This document shows positions 45,685-55,464 of a stretch of DNA of 64,000 bases, piece after piece (positions within the stretch are counted from its first letter, which is position 1; each line of letters starts with the position of its first letter). The stretch comes from Accumulibacter sp. (lineage in GTDB: Bacteria; Pseudomonadota; Gammaproteobacteria; Burkholderiales; Rhodocyclaceae). The position numbers were made by a program, and so were the translations under genes. The stretch covers positions 16,408 through 80,407 of the forward strand of contig NZ_JAPUVR010000105.1 in the NCBI RefSeq assembly GCF_029255125.1, written 5' to 3'. The notes under the pieces were generated by a model that had not been told where the DNA came from, did not search any database, and was given only the letters and a program-made list of their open reading frames with translations.

Positions 45685-47034
45685 ATGTCAAGCAAATCCA
45701 ACCCTTTGCGCTTTGCTGTCGGCCTGGCTGCCCTGTGCGCGGCTAGCGGCGCGCTGGCCGCCGATCTGATGCAGGTCTACCGCGATGCCCTAAGCTACGA
45801 CGCGCAGTACGCAGCCGCGCGCGCGACGGCAGCAGCCGGTCGCGAACGGCTGCCGCAAGCCCTGGCCGGCCTGTTGCCGTCAGTCAATGCAACTGGCAGC
45901 ACCTCCTGGAACGGCAGCCATTACGACTACCGCCCGGGAGGCAGCAGCGCCACGCAGAGCTATCGCAATCGCTACAACACGAACAGCTATGGCGCAAGCC
46001 TGACGCAACCGCTGTTCCGCTGGCAAAACTGGGTCCAGTACGACCAAGCCAAACTCTTGGTGATGCAGGCCGAGGCGACTTTCGCGCAGGCCGGGCAGGA
46101 GCTGATCGTGCGCCTCGCGCAGGCCTACTTCGACGTCTTGTTCGCCAGCGAAAACCTGCGCGCAGTCCAGGCCGAAAAGACGGCCATCGGCCAACAGCTT
46201 GAACAGGCAAAGAAGAACTTCGAAGTGGGAACTGCGACGATCACTGACACTTATGAGTCGCAATCGCGCTTCGACCTCGCGCGTGCGAAGGAGATCGCTG
46301 CCGAAAGTGAACTCGAAGTCAAGCGCTATGCGCTGCGTGCGTTGATCGGCAAGGAGCCCGGTGAACTCAATCGGCTGAAGGACAAAGCGGTGGTTCAGCC
46401 ACCGCAACCGGCCAGCATGGAACCGTGGGTCGAGGCAGCCGAGCGCGACAGCTTTCTTGTTCAGGCACAGCAGGCGGCGGCAGAGGCGGCCGGACGAGCG
46501 GTCGAAGTCAGCCGTGCTGGCCACTATCCTACCCTTGACGTGGTGGCCAACTATTCGGCCAACAACAGCCCGGGCCAGTTCGGCATTGGCGAGATCGACA
46601 CGCGCACGCGGCAACTCGGTTTGCAGCTCAACATCCCGATTTTCCAGGGTGGCGCGGTCAACTCGCGAACGCGCGAAGCAGCCGCCAAGCGCGATGCCGA
46701 ATTCTCGGCGCTCGACAATGCCCGCCGCAATTCGGCGCTCAACGCGCGCCAGGCGTACCTCGGGGTGGTCAGCGGCTTGGCGCAGGTGCGCGCACTGGAA
46801 GCCGCACTCGTTTCCAGCCTCAGCTCGCTGGAGTCGAATCGCCTCGGTTACGAGGTCGGCGTGCGGATCAACATCGACGTTCTCAACGCCGAAAACCAGG
46901 TCTATGTCACCCGGCGCGACCTGGCGAAAGCGCGCCTCGATACGCTGCTTGCGCAACTGAAGCTGAAGGCCGCGGTGGGCACGCTCGGCGAAGCCGACCT
47001 CGAACAGATCAACGCGCTGCTGGAGATTCAATAA
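45685..47034 (+). CDS. tolC: TolC-family outer-membrane efflux/secretion channel
   Basis: The 449-residue product has a signal peptide (FAVGLAALCAASGALAAD) and two tandem outer-membrane-efflux-protein repeats (about 30-215 and 240-430) with the typical ALSYDAQY, EQAKKNFEVGTATITD and YEVGVRINIDVLNAEN segments. TolC trimers form an outer-membrane barrel and periplasmic tunnel for type I secretion and drug efflux. It could serve secretion of large proteins such as the one at the window start, but that is only a guess. Start 45685 has GAGG upstream. Its last codons overlap antisense with waaA. Confidence 0.92.
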   Translation: MSSKSNPLRFAVGLAALCAASGALAADLMQVYRDALSYDAQYAAARATAAAGRERLPQALAGLLPSVNATGSTSWNGSHYDYRPGGSSATQSYRNRYNTNSYGASLTQPLFRWQNWVQYDQAKLLVMQAEATFAQAGQELIVRLAQAYFDVLFASENLRAVQAEKTAIGQQLEQAKKNFEVGTATITDTYESQSRFDLARAKEIAAESELEVKRYALRALIGKEPGELNRLKDKAVVQPPQPASMEPWVEAAERDSFLVQAQQAAAEAAGRAVEVSRAGHYPTLDVVANYSANNSPGQFGIGEIDTRTRQLGLQLNIPIFQGGAVNSRTREAAAKRDAEFSALDNARRNSALNARQAYLGVVSGLAQVRALEAALVSSLSSLESNRLGYEVGVRINIDVLNAENQVYVTRRDLAKARLDTLLAQLKLKAAVGTLGEADLEQINALLEIQ

Positions 47035-48295
47035 GCGGGCGGATCAACGCCAGCGTGCGCGCGGTTGCGCCGCGGTGTGCCGCGCTGAAACGCATCGCGG
47101 CAGCGCGCATGGCGTCCAGCGACTGCCCGGCATCCCCTGGCTCACCAAACAACTGAGCGACGACGAGCGCCGCCTGTCGTGCGTCGGCCACCCGCCGAGC
47201 AGCGCCAGAGGCGACCGCATCCTGACTCGCCTGCGCGAAATTGAAGGTGTGTTCCCCGACCAGGACCGGGCATCCGCAAGCGGCCGCTTCGATCAGGTTC
47301 TGCCCGCCAAAAGGCAGCAGGCTGCCGCCGATCAGCGCGATGTCGGCAAGCGCGTAGTAGGCGGCCATCTCGCCCATGCTGTCGCCAAGCCAGACGCGCG
47401 TCGCCGGATCTGGCAGCACGCCCGAGCTGCGTCGTCGATAGCTCAGTCGGCGCTGCTCGAGCAGTCTGGCGACTTCGTCAAAGCGCTGTGGATGGCGCGG
47501 CACGACGACGACCAGCAGATCAGCCAGCGCGATTGCGCCGAGGGCATCGAGAATCAGCGCTTCCTCGCCTTCGCGCGTGCTGGCCACCAGCCAGATCCGA
47601 CGAGGGCCAATCGCGCGCCGCCAGCGGGCGCCCAGTTCCAGCCCTTCCGCCGCCGGAGTAACGTCGAATTTGAGATTGCCGCAGACCGCAACCTCGCGCG
47701 CAGCAAGCTCGCGCAGCCGTTCGCCGTCGGCTTCCGTCTGCGCAGCAACGACGGCAAATGACGCGATCGCCGGCTTGATCAGCCCACGCACGCGTGCGTA
47801 GGCGCGCTGCGAGCGAAGCGAAAGACGTGCGTTGACCAAGGCGATCGGCACACCTCGCTGGCGCGCGGCCGCCATCAGGTTGGGCCAGATCTCGGTCTCC
47901 ATGAGCAAGCCGACGCGCGGCTGAAACACGTCGAGGAAACGTCGGCAGGCATGTGGCAGGTCGTACGGCAAGTAGGCCTGGATGATCCGCCCGGGATGCT
48001 TCTTGAGCAGATCAAGGCCGGCTGCGCGCCCAGTCGGCGTCATGTGGGTGAGCAGCAGATCATGCTGTGCGTAGTCCCCGAGCAGCGCTTCGATCAAGGG
48101 TTCGGCGGCGCGTGTCTCGCCCACTGAAACAGCGTGCAACCAGATCAGCGGCCGCCCGGACGGCTGCCGATAGTGCCCGTGCCGTTCGCCGAAATGCTGC
48201 AGATATTCGGCTTGCCTGATGGCGCGCCAGAGGAGGCGCAGCCAGACGAGAGGCATCGCCAGATAAAACAACAGCGCATAGAGCAAGCGGCTCAT
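47009..48295 (-). CDS. waaA: 3-deoxy-D-manno-octulosonic acid transferase WaaA (KdtA)
   Basis: The 428-residue enzyme starts with a membrane anchor (MSRLLYALLFYLAMPLVWLR) and has LIWLHAVSVGETRAAEPLIE, LLMETEIWPNL and GGSLLPFGGQNLIEAAACG, all typical of WaaA. It adds Kdo to lipid A on the cytoplasmic face. ATG 48295 is chosen because the family starts there; the frame runs on upstream to 48427. Its stop lies inside the 3' end of tolC, so the two genes overlap convergently by 26 bases. waaC lies upstream on the same strand. Confidence 0.93.
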   Translation of the reverse strand: MSRLLYALLFYLAMPLVWLRLLWRAIRQAEYLQHFGERHGHYRQPSGRPLIWLHAVSVGETRAAEPLIEALLGDYAQHDLLLTHMTPTGRAAGLDLLKKHPGRIIQAYLPYDLPHACRRFLDVFQPRVGLLMETEIWPNLMAAARQRGVPIALVNARLSLRSQRAYARVRGLIKPAIASFAVVAAQTEADGERLRELAAREVAVCGNLKFDVTPAAEGLELGARWRRAIGPRRIWLVASTREGEEALILDALGAIALADLLVVVVPRHPQRFDEVARLLEQRRLSYRRRSSGVLPDPATRVWLGDSMGEMAAYYALADIALIGGSLLPFGGQNLIEAAACGCPVLVGEHTFNFAQASQDAVASGAARRVADARQAALVVAQLFGEPGDAGQSLDAMRAAAMRFSAAHRGATARTLALIRPLIESPAAR

Positions 48296-48431
48296 CGCTG
48301 GCAGGCCGCGGCCAGCCGACGGGCCAGCCGTCCGAGTCGGCCGCCAACCCGACTCGAATGGAAGCCGCGACCAAGCAGTGGGGCAGACTCCTGACAGGCC
48401 CTTCGACTCGCCGCCCGTCTTGAGCACTGCA

Positions 48432-49394
48432 TCATTGGCTCACGAGCAAGGCTTGATCAGCGTGCGCGAGGACTTCGGCCACCGCGGGGGGATGCCCCGG
48501 CCGGCCGAGGTTGCGGGCGAATCCGCGTCCATGCACGCCGGTCAGCGCAGGTTCACTGGCGACGTAGATCGCGATCACCGGAACGTTCATCGCGGCCGCC
48601 AGGTGGGCCAGCCCGGTATCGACGCCGATCGCCAGTCTGGCCCGGCCAAGCAGCCCAGCGATCTGGGGCAGCGTCAGCGGCGGCGGCACCAGCGCACCGG
48701 CAAGCGCCGCTGCAATACGCTCGGCCCGCCGCCGTTCGCTGGCACTACCTGCCGGCAGGACCGGCGTCAGGCCGCGCGCCACCATGCCCTGCCCGAGGGC
48801 ACACCAGTTTTCCTCGTCCCACAGCTTGTCGTCGCGGCTCGTCGCGGTGAACAGAACGACCGGCCGTTCGCCGTGCAGCCAGGGCAGCTCGTCGGTCGGC
48901 GCGCAAATTCCGTAGTCGAGCGGCAGGTCGACCGGGTAGTCACAGGCAGCGGCGGCCAGCCAGCGGTTACGCAGAACAGCGTGCGCGTTGCGCGGGATGA
49001 CGAAGGTGGCATCGTAAAAGCGTGCTGCGAGCGGTTCGCGCGCCGCTTCGGCGGCGTAACCGCAACGCTTTCCGCGCGCCTGACGGGCAATCAAAGCGCT
49101 CTTCAGCAAACCCTGCGTGTCGAGCACGATGTCGTACTCGACGGCGCCGATAGCCCGGCGAAAGTCGCCCATCTGACGCCAGGTGTCGAGTCGCCGCAAA
49201 GCCTTGCGCCAGCGCCGCCAAGCCACTGGAATGACCTGCGTCACCGCCGGGTGAAGGCGCGGAATGTCGGCAAAGCTCTCTTCGACACACCAGGCAATAG
49301 TGGCTGCCGGAAAGACGCGCTGCAGATCGCTGACCACCGGCAGGTTATGAATTACGTCACCGAGCGAGGAGGTTTTTACCAACAGAATGCGCAT
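48432..49394 (-). CDS. waaC: Lipopolysaccharide heptosyltransferase I WaaC
   Basis: The 320-residue GT-B glycosyltransferase of family GT9 has MRILLVKTSSLGDVIHNLPV at its start and IGVDTGLAHLAAAMNVPVIAIY in the C-terminal donor domain. It transfers the first L-glycero-D-manno-heptose to Kdo in the LPS core. WaaA lies just downstream, so both inner-core steps are encoded together. It is divergent from manC. Confidence 0.95.
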   Translation of the reverse strand: MRILLVKTSSLGDVIHNLPVVSDLQRVFPAATIAWCVEESFADIPRLHPAVTQVIPVAWRRWRKALRRLDTWRQMGDFRRAIGAVEYDIVLDTQGLLKSALIARQARGKRCGYAAEAAREPLAARFYDATFVIPRNAHAVLRNRWLAAAACDYPVDLPLDYGICAPTDELPWLHGERPVVLFTATSRDDKLWDEENWCALGQGMVARGLTPVLPAGSASERRRAERIAAALAGALVPPPLTLPQIAGLLGRARLAIGVDTGLAHLAAAMNVPVIAIYVASEPALTGVHGRGFARNLGRPGHPPAVAEVLAHADQALLVSQ

Positions 49395-49440
49395 CGGTGT
49401 GCCGGTCGGCGACAGAGGAATCGTCTGACGAAAGAGCGCG

Positions 49441-49446
49441 ATTATA
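49441..49446 (-). promoter_or_regulatory. -10 box TATAAT for waaC
   Basis: The minus strand reads TATAAT 47 bases before the waaC start. The -35 match is poor. Paired with the TATAAT at 49501-49506 it gives a divergent promoter region. Confidence 0.4.
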
Positions 49447-49500
49447 GGAGATGATGACTGGCGACGGAAAAAGCGCTGCTCTGCCCGTCGAACGAGCCGC

Positions 49501-49506
49501 TATAAT
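49501..49506 (+). promoter_or_regulatory. -10 box TATAAT for manC
   Basis: TATAAT followed by TTGC lies 61 bases before the manC ATG. No good -35 was found at the normal distance (GCTCTG). Confidence 0.45.
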
Positions 49507-49566
49507 TTGCCTTTTTGGCGCAGCCACTGACGCTGCGACGGCTCTGCCCCGAAGGGAAATGCGCGC

Positions 49567-50991
49567 ATGAACTCTCCGCTGATTCGTCCTGTACTTCTCT
49601 GCGGCGGGTCAGGAACCCGTCTTTGGCCGCTCTCGCGAACGCACTACCCAAAACAGTTCCTCCGCCTGGCCGACGAGTTTTCCTTACTGCAGAATACGCT
49701 GCGCCGACTTGACGGCGTGCCCGGAGTCGGGACAACGATCGCGGTGGCGAACGAGCACCACCGCTTCCTGGTCGCCGAGCAACTCCTCGAAATTGGCCTG
49801 AAGGCGGACATTCTGCTTGAACCGGCGGCGCGCAACACGGCACCTGCCGTCGCTGCCGCCGCGCTGCACGCGCTGCGTGAGGCACAGGGACTGAGCAACT
49901 GCCCGGTGCTCCTGGTGCTGCCCTCGGACCACGTGATCGCCGATGTCGACGCTTTCCGGGCGGCAGTTGCAGCGGCCTTGCCGTACGCCAGTCGCGGCGA
50001 CCTGGTGACTTTCGGCGTTGTCCCCGATCGGGCGGAGACCGGCTACGGTTACATTCGCCGTGGCAAACCGGTGACCGGCGGCTACCTGCTCGACCGCTTT
50101 GTCGAAAAGCCCGACAAGGAGCGCGCCGAGTCCTATCTGCATTCGGGGGACTACTACTGGAACAGCGGCATGTTCCTCTTCCGCGCCGACAGCTTCCTCG
50201 AAGCGCTCGGCGTCTTTGCCCCCGAGATGCGCCAATGCGTAGACCGCGCAGTCGCCGCTGCCCAGCGTGATCTCGACTTTCTGCGCCTTGAGCCGACCGC
50301 TTTCAGCTCCAGCCCGGCGAATTCGATCGACTACGCGGTGATGGAAAAGACCGACCGCGGGGTGGTCATTCCGCTCGATGCCGGCTGGAACGACATCGGC
50401 GCCTGGGATGCGCTCGCCGCACTCGGCCAGAGCGACTGCCATGGCAACACGCTACGCGGCGACGTGCATAGCGTCGACACCGAGAACTGCGTGCTGCTCT
50501 CCGAAGGCCGCTTGCTCACCACGGTCGGCGTCCGGGATCTGGTCGTGATTGCGACGCCTGACGCGGTTCTCGTCGCCGACAAAGCCAAGGCTCAGGATGT
50601 CAAGACGCTGGTCGACGAATTGAAGCGCGGCGCGCGCGCCGAGACCGAATTCCGCCATATCGTGCACCGGCCCTGGGGAAGCTACGAGGGTATTGCCAAC
50701 GGCCCGCGCTATCAGGTGAAGCGGATTCTGGTCAAACCGGGTGCCAGCCTCAGCCTGCAAAAACATCACCACCGCGCGGAACACTGGGTCGTCGTCCGGG
50801 GAACGGCGGCCATCGTGCGCGGTGACGAGTCGCTGCTGCTGGCGGAAAACCAATCGACCTACATCCCGCTCGGCGTCGTCCATCGGCTGGCAAACCCCGG
50901 AAAGATCGACCTGGAAATCGTCGAGGTGCAATCCGGCAGCTATCTCGGCGAGGACGATATCGTCCGTCTACAGGATAGCTACGGGCGATAG
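49567..50991 (+). CDS. manC: Mannose-1-phosphate guanylyltransferase / mannose-6-phosphate isomerase
   Basis: The 474-residue bifunctional enzyme has the GDP-mannose pyrophosphorylase N-terminus (LCGGSGTRLWPLSRTHYPKQ), FVEKPD in the catalytic core, and a C-terminal type II PMI cupin (about 370-474; KPGASLSLQKHHHRAEHW). It supplies GDP-mannose for exopolysaccharide or LPS. Similar proteins are called ManC, CpsB or AlgA. It is the first plus-strand gene of the manC-rfbB-rfbD run, 86 bases before rfbB. Confidence 0.93.
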   Translation: MNSPLIRPVLLCGGSGTRLWPLSRTHYPKQFLRLADEFSLLQNTLRRLDGVPGVGTTIAVANEHHRFLVAEQLLEIGLKADILLEPAARNTAPAVAAAALHALREAQGLSNCPVLLVLPSDHVIADVDAFRAAVAAALPYASRGDLVTFGVVPDRAETGYGYIRRGKPVTGGYLLDRFVEKPDKERAESYLHSGDYYWNSGMFLFRADSFLEALGVFAPEMRQCVDRAVAAAQRDLDFLRLEPTAFSSSPANSIDYAVMEKTDRGVVIPLDAGWNDIGAWDALAALGQSDCHGNTLRGDVHSVDTENCVLLSEGRLLTTVGVRDLVVIATPDAVLVADKAKAQDVKTLVDELKRGARAETEFRHIVHRPWGSYEGIANGPRYQVKRILVKPGASLSLQKHHHRAEHWVVVRGTAAIVRGDESLLLAENQSTYIPLGVVHRLANPGKIDLEIVEVQSGSYLGEDDIVRLQDSYGR

Positions 50992-51077
50992 ACCGGCGAG
51001 GCAGGCAGCGCCGCGCAAGTCGTACGCTTCCCGCTTGATCTTCCCTGCAAACCAGGCTTTGCGGCTAAGGATTTGGC

Positions 51078-52145
51078 ATGATTCTGGTTACCGGCGGCGC
51101 CGGCTTCATCGGCGCAAACTTTGTTCTCGACTGGCTGGCCGACAACGACGAGCCACTGATCAATCTCGACAAGCTGACCTACGCTGGCAACCGATCCAAC
51201 CTGGCCAGCGCGGACGGGAACGAGCGGCATCTCTTCGTGCACGGTGACATCGGCGACCCGCACCTGACCGCGAGCCTCCTGGCGCAATACCAACCCCGCG
51301 CGGTGATCAACTTCGCCGCCGAGTCGCACGTCGATCGTTCGATTCACGGGCCGGAAGACTTTATCCAGACCAACGTCGTCGGCACGTTTCACCTGCTCGA
51401 GACAACGCGTGCGTACTGGTCGGCGTTGCCGGCCGCTGCCCGGCAGGCCTTCCGTTTCCTGCACGTGTCCACCGACGAAGTCTACGGCTCGCTGACGGCC
51501 ACTGCGCCCGCCTTCACCGAAGAGCATCGCTATCAACCGAACAGCCCGTATTCCGCCAGCAAAGCGGCGAGCGATCATCTCGTCCGGGCCTACCACCACA
51601 CCTACGGTCTACCCGTTCTGACAACCAACTGCTCGAACAACTACGGACCCTTTCATTTCCCCGAAAAGCTGATTCCCTTGCTCATCGTCAACGCGCTCGC
51701 GGGCAAATCGCTGCCGGTGTACGGCGACGGTCGCCAGATCCGCGACTGGCTGTACGTCAAGGACCACTGCAGTGCGATCCGTCGCGTGCTCGCGGCCGGT
51801 CGCCCGGGCGAAACGTACAACGTCGGCGGCAATAACGAAAAACCCAACATCGAGATCGTGCATGCCGTCTGCTCCTTGCTCGACGAACTGCGCCCGCGCA
51901 TCGACGGCAAACCGTATCGCGAGCAGATCACCTACGTTGCCGACCGGCCAGGGCACGACCGGCGTTACGCAATCGACGCGCGCAAGATCGAAGCCGAACT
52001 CGGCTGGCAGCCAGCACACAGCTTTGCGCGCGGCATCCGCCTCACCGTCGAATGGTACCTGGCCAATCAGCAATGGGTGAAGGATGTGCAATCCGGCGCC
52101 TACCGCGACTGGCTGGCGAAAAATTACAGCCAGCGACAAGCATGA
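51078..52145 (+). CDS. rfbB: dTDP-glucose 4,6-dehydratase
   Basis: The 355-residue short-chain dehydrogenase has the NAD motif [16 protein letters not shown], the Ser/Thr-Tyr-Lys type catalytic segment ([21 protein letters not shown]), and C-terminal [19 protein letters not shown]. It turns dTDP-glucose into dTDP-4-keto-6-deoxyglucose, the second step to dTDP-L-rhamnose. The stop overlaps the rfbD start (ATGA). AAGGA sits before the ATG. Confidence 0.96.
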   Translation: MILVTGGAGFIGANFVLDWLADNDEPLINLDKLTYAGNRSNLASADGNERHLFVHGDIGDPHLTASLLAQYQPRAVINFAAESHVDRSIHGPEDFIQTNVVGTFHLLETTRAYWSALPAAARQAFRFLHVSTDEVYGSLTATAPAFTEEHRYQPNSPYSASKAASDHLVRAYHHTYGLPVLTTNCSNNYGPFHFPEKLIPLLIVNALAGKSLPVYGDGRQIRDWLYVKDHCSAIRRVLAAGRPGETYNVGGNNEKPNIEIVHAVCSLLDELRPRIDGKPYREQITYVADRPGHDRRYAIDARKIEAELGWQPAHSFARGIRLTVEWYLANQQWVKDVQSGAYRDWLAKNYSQRQA

Positions 52146-53038
52146 GAATCCTGCTTTTCGGCAAGCGCGGGCAGGTCGGCTGGGAGCTGCAGCGCAGCCT
52201 GGCGCCGCTGGGGGAAATCGTCGCGCTCGATCATGAAGGCGATGGCGCGCTGTGCGGCGACTTCACCAATCCGGCCGGGCTCGCCGCCTGCGTGCGTCAG
52301 GTCGAACCCGATCTGATTGTCAATGCGGCTGCGTACACCGCCGTCGACCGCGCCGAAAGCGAACCGGAACTGGCCGCGGCGATCAATGCGCAGGCACCCG
52401 CCGTACTCGCCGAGGAAGCTGCACACCTGGGCGCCTGGCTGGTGCATTACTCGACCGACTACGTCTTTGACGGGAGCGGTGAGAGCGCCTGGCGCGAGAC
52501 CGATCGACCGAACCCGCTGAGCGTCTATGGGCGTACCAAGCTGGCCGGCGAACACGCTGTCGCCACCTGGCGCAAACACCTGGTGCTGCGTACAAGCTGG
52601 GTTTATGCGGCGCGCGGCAGCAATTTCGCCCACACGATGCTCCGCCTGGCCGGCGAGCGCGAACGCCTGCAGATCGTTGCCGATCAGTTCGGAGCGCCAA
52701 CCGGCGCCGAACTGTTGGCCGATGTCACGGCGCAACTCGTGCGCAGCCTGCGCGATCGCCCGGAACTGGCCGGCCTTTACCACCTGGCGGCGAGCGGCGA
52801 AACAAGCTGGCACGGTTACGCCCTACACATCATCGAGTACGCGCGCCAGGCTGGCCGGGAAATCCGCGTCGCGCCCGAAGCGATCGAAGCGGTCCCCACT
52901 TCGGCCTATCCGCTGCCCGCCATGCGGCCACACAACTCGCGGCTCGAGACCAGCAAGCTGCGGCAGAGCTTCGACCTCACGCTGCCCGCCTGGCAGATCG
53001 GCGTCGAGCGCATGCTCGACGAAGTCTTCGCCCGTTAG
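52142..53038 (+). CDS. rfbD: dTDP-4-dehydrorhamnose reductase
   Basis: The 298-residue enzyme has [40 protein letters not shown] and [12 protein letters not shown], all features of RfbD/RmlD. It makes dTDP-L-rhamnose using NAD(P)H. The start is set by the ATGA overlap with rfbB. RfbA and RfbC are not in the window, so the pathway is completed elsewhere. Confidence 0.95.
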   Translation: MRILLFGKRGQVGWELQRSLAPLGEIVALDHEGDGALCGDFTNPAGLAACVRQVEPDLIVNAAAYTAVDRAESEPELAAAINAQAPAVLAEEAAHLGAWLVHYSTDYVFDGSGESAWRETDRPNPLSVYGRTKLAGEHAVATWRKHLVLRTSWVYAARGSNFAHTMLRLAGERERLQIVADQFGAPTGAELLADVTAQLVRSLRDRPELAGLYHLAASGETSWHGYALHIIEYARQAGREIRVAPEAIEAVPTSAYPLPAMRPHNSRLETSKLRQSFDLTLPAWQIGVERMLDEVFAR

Positions 53039-53122
53039 GTCGCCCGGCGCTTGCTTGCCCGGCGGCAAAGCGTGCGATCATGGTGCTTTTGCAGCGCACG
53101 CTGCGCGTCACGGGAGTTCGAC

Positions 53123-53923
53123 TTGATCTGGTGGCTGGCCTACACGGCACTGGGTGTGTTCACCGGCTTTTTTGCCGGAATGCTGGGAATCGGCGGGGGG
53201 CTGGTCATGGTTCCGACCTTGACCCTGATGTTTGCCGCGCAAGCTGCGTTTCCGGCCACCGAGGTCCTGCATCTCGCGCTGGGCACGTCGATGGCGACCA
53301 TCCTGTTCACTGCGCTGGCCAGCCTGCGTGCGCATCACCGCCACGGCGCCGTGTTGTGGCCCGTGGTGGCCCAGATCACGCCCGGAATTCTCCTCGGCAC
53401 CCTGCTCGGCACCTTGTTCGCCGCCAGTGTGCCCGCCCGGCCGCTCGCTCTGTTCTTCACTGGTTTCGTCTGCCTGATTGCCCTGCAGATGATCCTTGAT
53501 ATCAAACCCAAGCCCTCGCGCGAGTTGCCGGGCACCGGCGGTGTCCTGGCTGTCGGCACCGGCATAGGCGCGATCTCGGCGCTGGTCGCGATCGGCGGCG
53601 GATCGCTCACCGTGCCCTTCCTGACCTGGTGCAATGTGCGCGTGCAGAATGCAATCGGCACCTCGGCAGCGGTCGGCTTTCCGATCGCGCTCGGCGGCTC
53701 GCTGGGCTACATCGTCAACGGCTGGGAGCAGCCCGGGCTGCCGGCCTGGAGCCTGGGCTACATCTACCTGCCGGCCTTCATCTGGCTCGTCCCGGCGAGC
53801 ATGCTGAGCGCGCCGCTCGGCGCCAGTCTCGCACACCGCCTGCCGGTCAGGACGCTGAAACGGCTTTTTGCGGGAATTCTGATTCTGCTCGCGGCGAAGA
53901 TGTCCTGGGGCATCTTCGCCTGA
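53123..53923 (+). CDS. TauE/SafE-family membrane permease
   Basis: The 266-residue protein has about eight TM helices and the two family motifs, FFAGMLGIGGGLVMVP near the start and ALVAIGGGSLTVPFL in the second half. TauE/SafE proteins are thought to export sulfite or other sulfur anions, but the substrate here is unknown. TTG 53123 is chosen because GGGAG lies 8 bases upstream and the TM motif begins right after; the upstream frame is not convincing. It converges with the enoyl-CoA hydratase gene. Confidence 0.85.
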   Translation: MIWWLAYTALGVFTGFFAGMLGIGGGLVMVPTLTLMFAAQAAFPATEVLHLALGTSMATILFTALASLRAHHRHGAVLWPVVAQITPGILLGTLLGTLFAASVPARPLALFFTGFVCLIALQMILDIKPKPSRELPGTGGVLAVGTGIGAISALVAIGGGSLTVPFLTWCNVRVQNAIGTSAAVGFPIALGGSLGYIVNGWEQPGLPAWSLGYIYLPAFIWLVPASMLSAPLGASLAHRLPVRTLKRLFAGILILLAAKMSWGIFA

Positions 53924-53949
53924 GCGGCGAGCGCGCGGCGCCGACTCAG
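53920..53949. repeat. Hairpin spanning two convergent stop codons
   Basis: CTGAGCGGCG pairs with CGCCG-A-CTCAG across one bulged A. The stem includes the TauE stop and the opposite enoyl-CoA hydratase stop. No T-tract follows on either strand, so it may be a weak bidirectional terminator. Confidence 0.45.
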
Positions 53950-54725
53950 CGTCCGCGAAACTCCGGCGTCCGTTTTTCGATGAACGCGTTCAGTCCTTCG
54001 CGATAATCTTCGGTGTACAGGAAGGCAAAGGACGCGCGCTGCTCGTCTTCGCTCAAAGGCAAGCCCTGCTGCAAGCGGCGAATCCACTGCTTGTGCCACC
54101 GCGCCACCAATGGTGCGCCAGCGCAGATACGCCGGGCGCAAGCGTAAGCCTCGCCAAGCACCTCGTCGTCGGCTACGACCCGCGTCACCAGACCTTTCGC
54201 CAAGGCCTCCGACGCGTCGAGAATCCGCCCCTCGAGCAGAAGTTCGCACATTGTTGCGCTGCCCAGCAGGCGCAGGAGACCTTCCATTTCGCCGGGGTAC
54301 ATCGAGAAACCCAGGCGGTTGATCGGCACCCCGAAGCGGGCCGAGACACCGCAAATGCGCAGATCGCACTGCGCGGCGATCTCCAGGCCACCGCCCATGC
54401 AGGCGCCCTCGATCAGCGCAATCGTCGGTTTTCCGAAGTCATGGAGCGCCGCCAGCGCAGCGCCGGCGGTGGCGTGATAAGACATCGCCCGGTCGACCGT
54501 GTCGCGCTGGACACGAAACTCCTCGATGTCGCCGCCCGCGGCAAAGGCTTCCCGACCCTCACCGCGCACCAACAGGCAACGCAGTTCATCATCGGCCGAC
54601 AGCGCTTCTATCGCTTGGCGCAAGCTCCGCCACATCGCCAGATCGAGCGCATTGCGTTTGCCCGGATTCGACAGGGTGACCGTCGCCACGGCCCCTGCGC
54701 GCGCAGTGACGATCGTGCCGCTCAC
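53946..54725 (-). CDS. Enoyl-CoA hydratase/isomerase-family protein
   Basis: The 259-residue crotonase-fold protein has SNPGKRNALDLAMW, the oxyanion-hole segment AFAAGGDIEEF, and EGACMGGGLEIAAQCDLRI. One of the usual two catalytic acids is at AALIEGACMGGG-like context; I cannot tell hydratase from decarboxylase. Beside methylmalonyl-CoA genes a methylmalonyl-CoA decarboxylase (YgfG/ScpB) is a possible alternative. It overlaps the GntR gene by 4 bases and probably forms an operon with it. Confidence 0.82.
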   Translation of the reverse strand: MSGTIVTARAGAVATVTLSNPGKRNALDLAMWRSLRQAIEALSADDELRCLLVRGEGREAFAAGGDIEEFRVQRDTVDRAMSYHATAGAALAALHDFGKPTIALIEGACMGGGLEIAAQCDLRICGVSARFGVPINRLGFSMYPGEMEGLLRLLGSATMCELLLEGRILDASEALAKGLVTRVVADDEVLGEAYACARRICAGAPLVARWHKQWIRRLQQGLPLSEDEQRASFAFLYTEDYREGLNAFIEKRTPEFRGR

Positions 54726-55393
54726 CGGTTCGCCTCGACTTCCACATGGCTTCTCGCCAAGGCATGACGAACTGAGAGAATATGATCGTGCATCAGGCTC
54801 TGGGCAAGCATGCCGTCGCCCGCCTTGATCGCCGCCAGGATCTGCTCGTGCTCGGCGAGCGATTGCTCCAGCCGCCCTTCGATACTCAACGAGAGCAGAC
54901 GCGTCAGCTTCAGTACCTTGCGCAAATCGCGCACCGTCTGCCGCAACCAGCGGTTGCCGGCCATGTCCTGAATGCGCGCGTGAAACTCCTGGTTCCGTTC
55001 GAAGAAGCGCTCGATCTGGCGGGTCTCGGCGAAACCCTCAAGCTCTCGATGAATCTGCTCGAGGCTGGCGATTTCACGCGCTTGCGCCTTGGCCGTCGCT
55101 TCGAGCGCGCAACGGCCCTCGAGAATCGCCATCAGGGGAAAGATCTCATCGAGATCCTGCTCGGACAGTTCGGTCACGAAGCAGCCACGCCGCGGCTTCA
55201 AGGTGACCAGTCCTTCCGCAGCGAGCACCTTCAAGGCCTCGCGCAGCGGCGTTCGACTGATGCCATAGTCGATCGTCAGTGCCTGTTCGTCAATCCGCAC
55301 GCCGGGCTGCAGTTCGTGCGCGAAAATCCGCTGCCGCAAGCGCTCGGCAACTTCCTGGTAGAGCGCCGTTTGCGCTATACGACTCGGACCCAT
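54722..55393 (-). CDS. GntR-family (FCD-type) transcriptional regulator
   Basis: The 223-residue protein has the N-terminal winged HTH (LYQEVAERLRQRIFAHELQP and YGISRTPLREALKVLAAEGLV) and a C-terminal helical FCD ligand domain (about 75-220, with likely metal/ligand residues in EFHARI and EHEQILAAI). FCD regulators usually bind small acids or acyl-CoAs. It is divergent from the methylmalonyl-CoA mutase operon, with a palindrome at 55443-55464 in the shared space, so it probably controls this module and itself. Confidence 0.87.
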   Translation of the reverse strand: MGPSRIAQTALYQEVAERLRQRIFAHELQPGVRIDEQALTIDYGISRTPLREALKVLAAEGLVTLKPRRGCFVTELSEQDLDEIFPLMAILEGRCALEATAKAQAREIASLEQIHRELEGFAETRQIERFFERNQEFHARIQDMAGNRWLRQTVRDLRKVLKLTRLLSLSIEGRLEQSLAEHEQILAAIKAGDGMLAQSLMHDHILSVRHALARSHVEVEANR

Positions 55394-55442
55394 GGCAATC
55401 CATCTACCAAATTGCTAAGCGTGAGCATTGGAACTTGCCTTC

Positions 55443-55464
55443 ATAATTATGGATACAGTATTAT
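55443..55464 (+). promoter_or_regulatory. Imperfect 22-bp palindrome, possible GntR operator
   Basis: ATAATTATGGA and TACAGTATTAT are inverted copies with 8 of 11 matching positions, in the space between the GntR gene and the methylmalonyl-CoA mutase gene. The site is AT-rich against a GC-rich background. It is a good candidate for autoregulation and propionate control. Confidence 0.5.
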
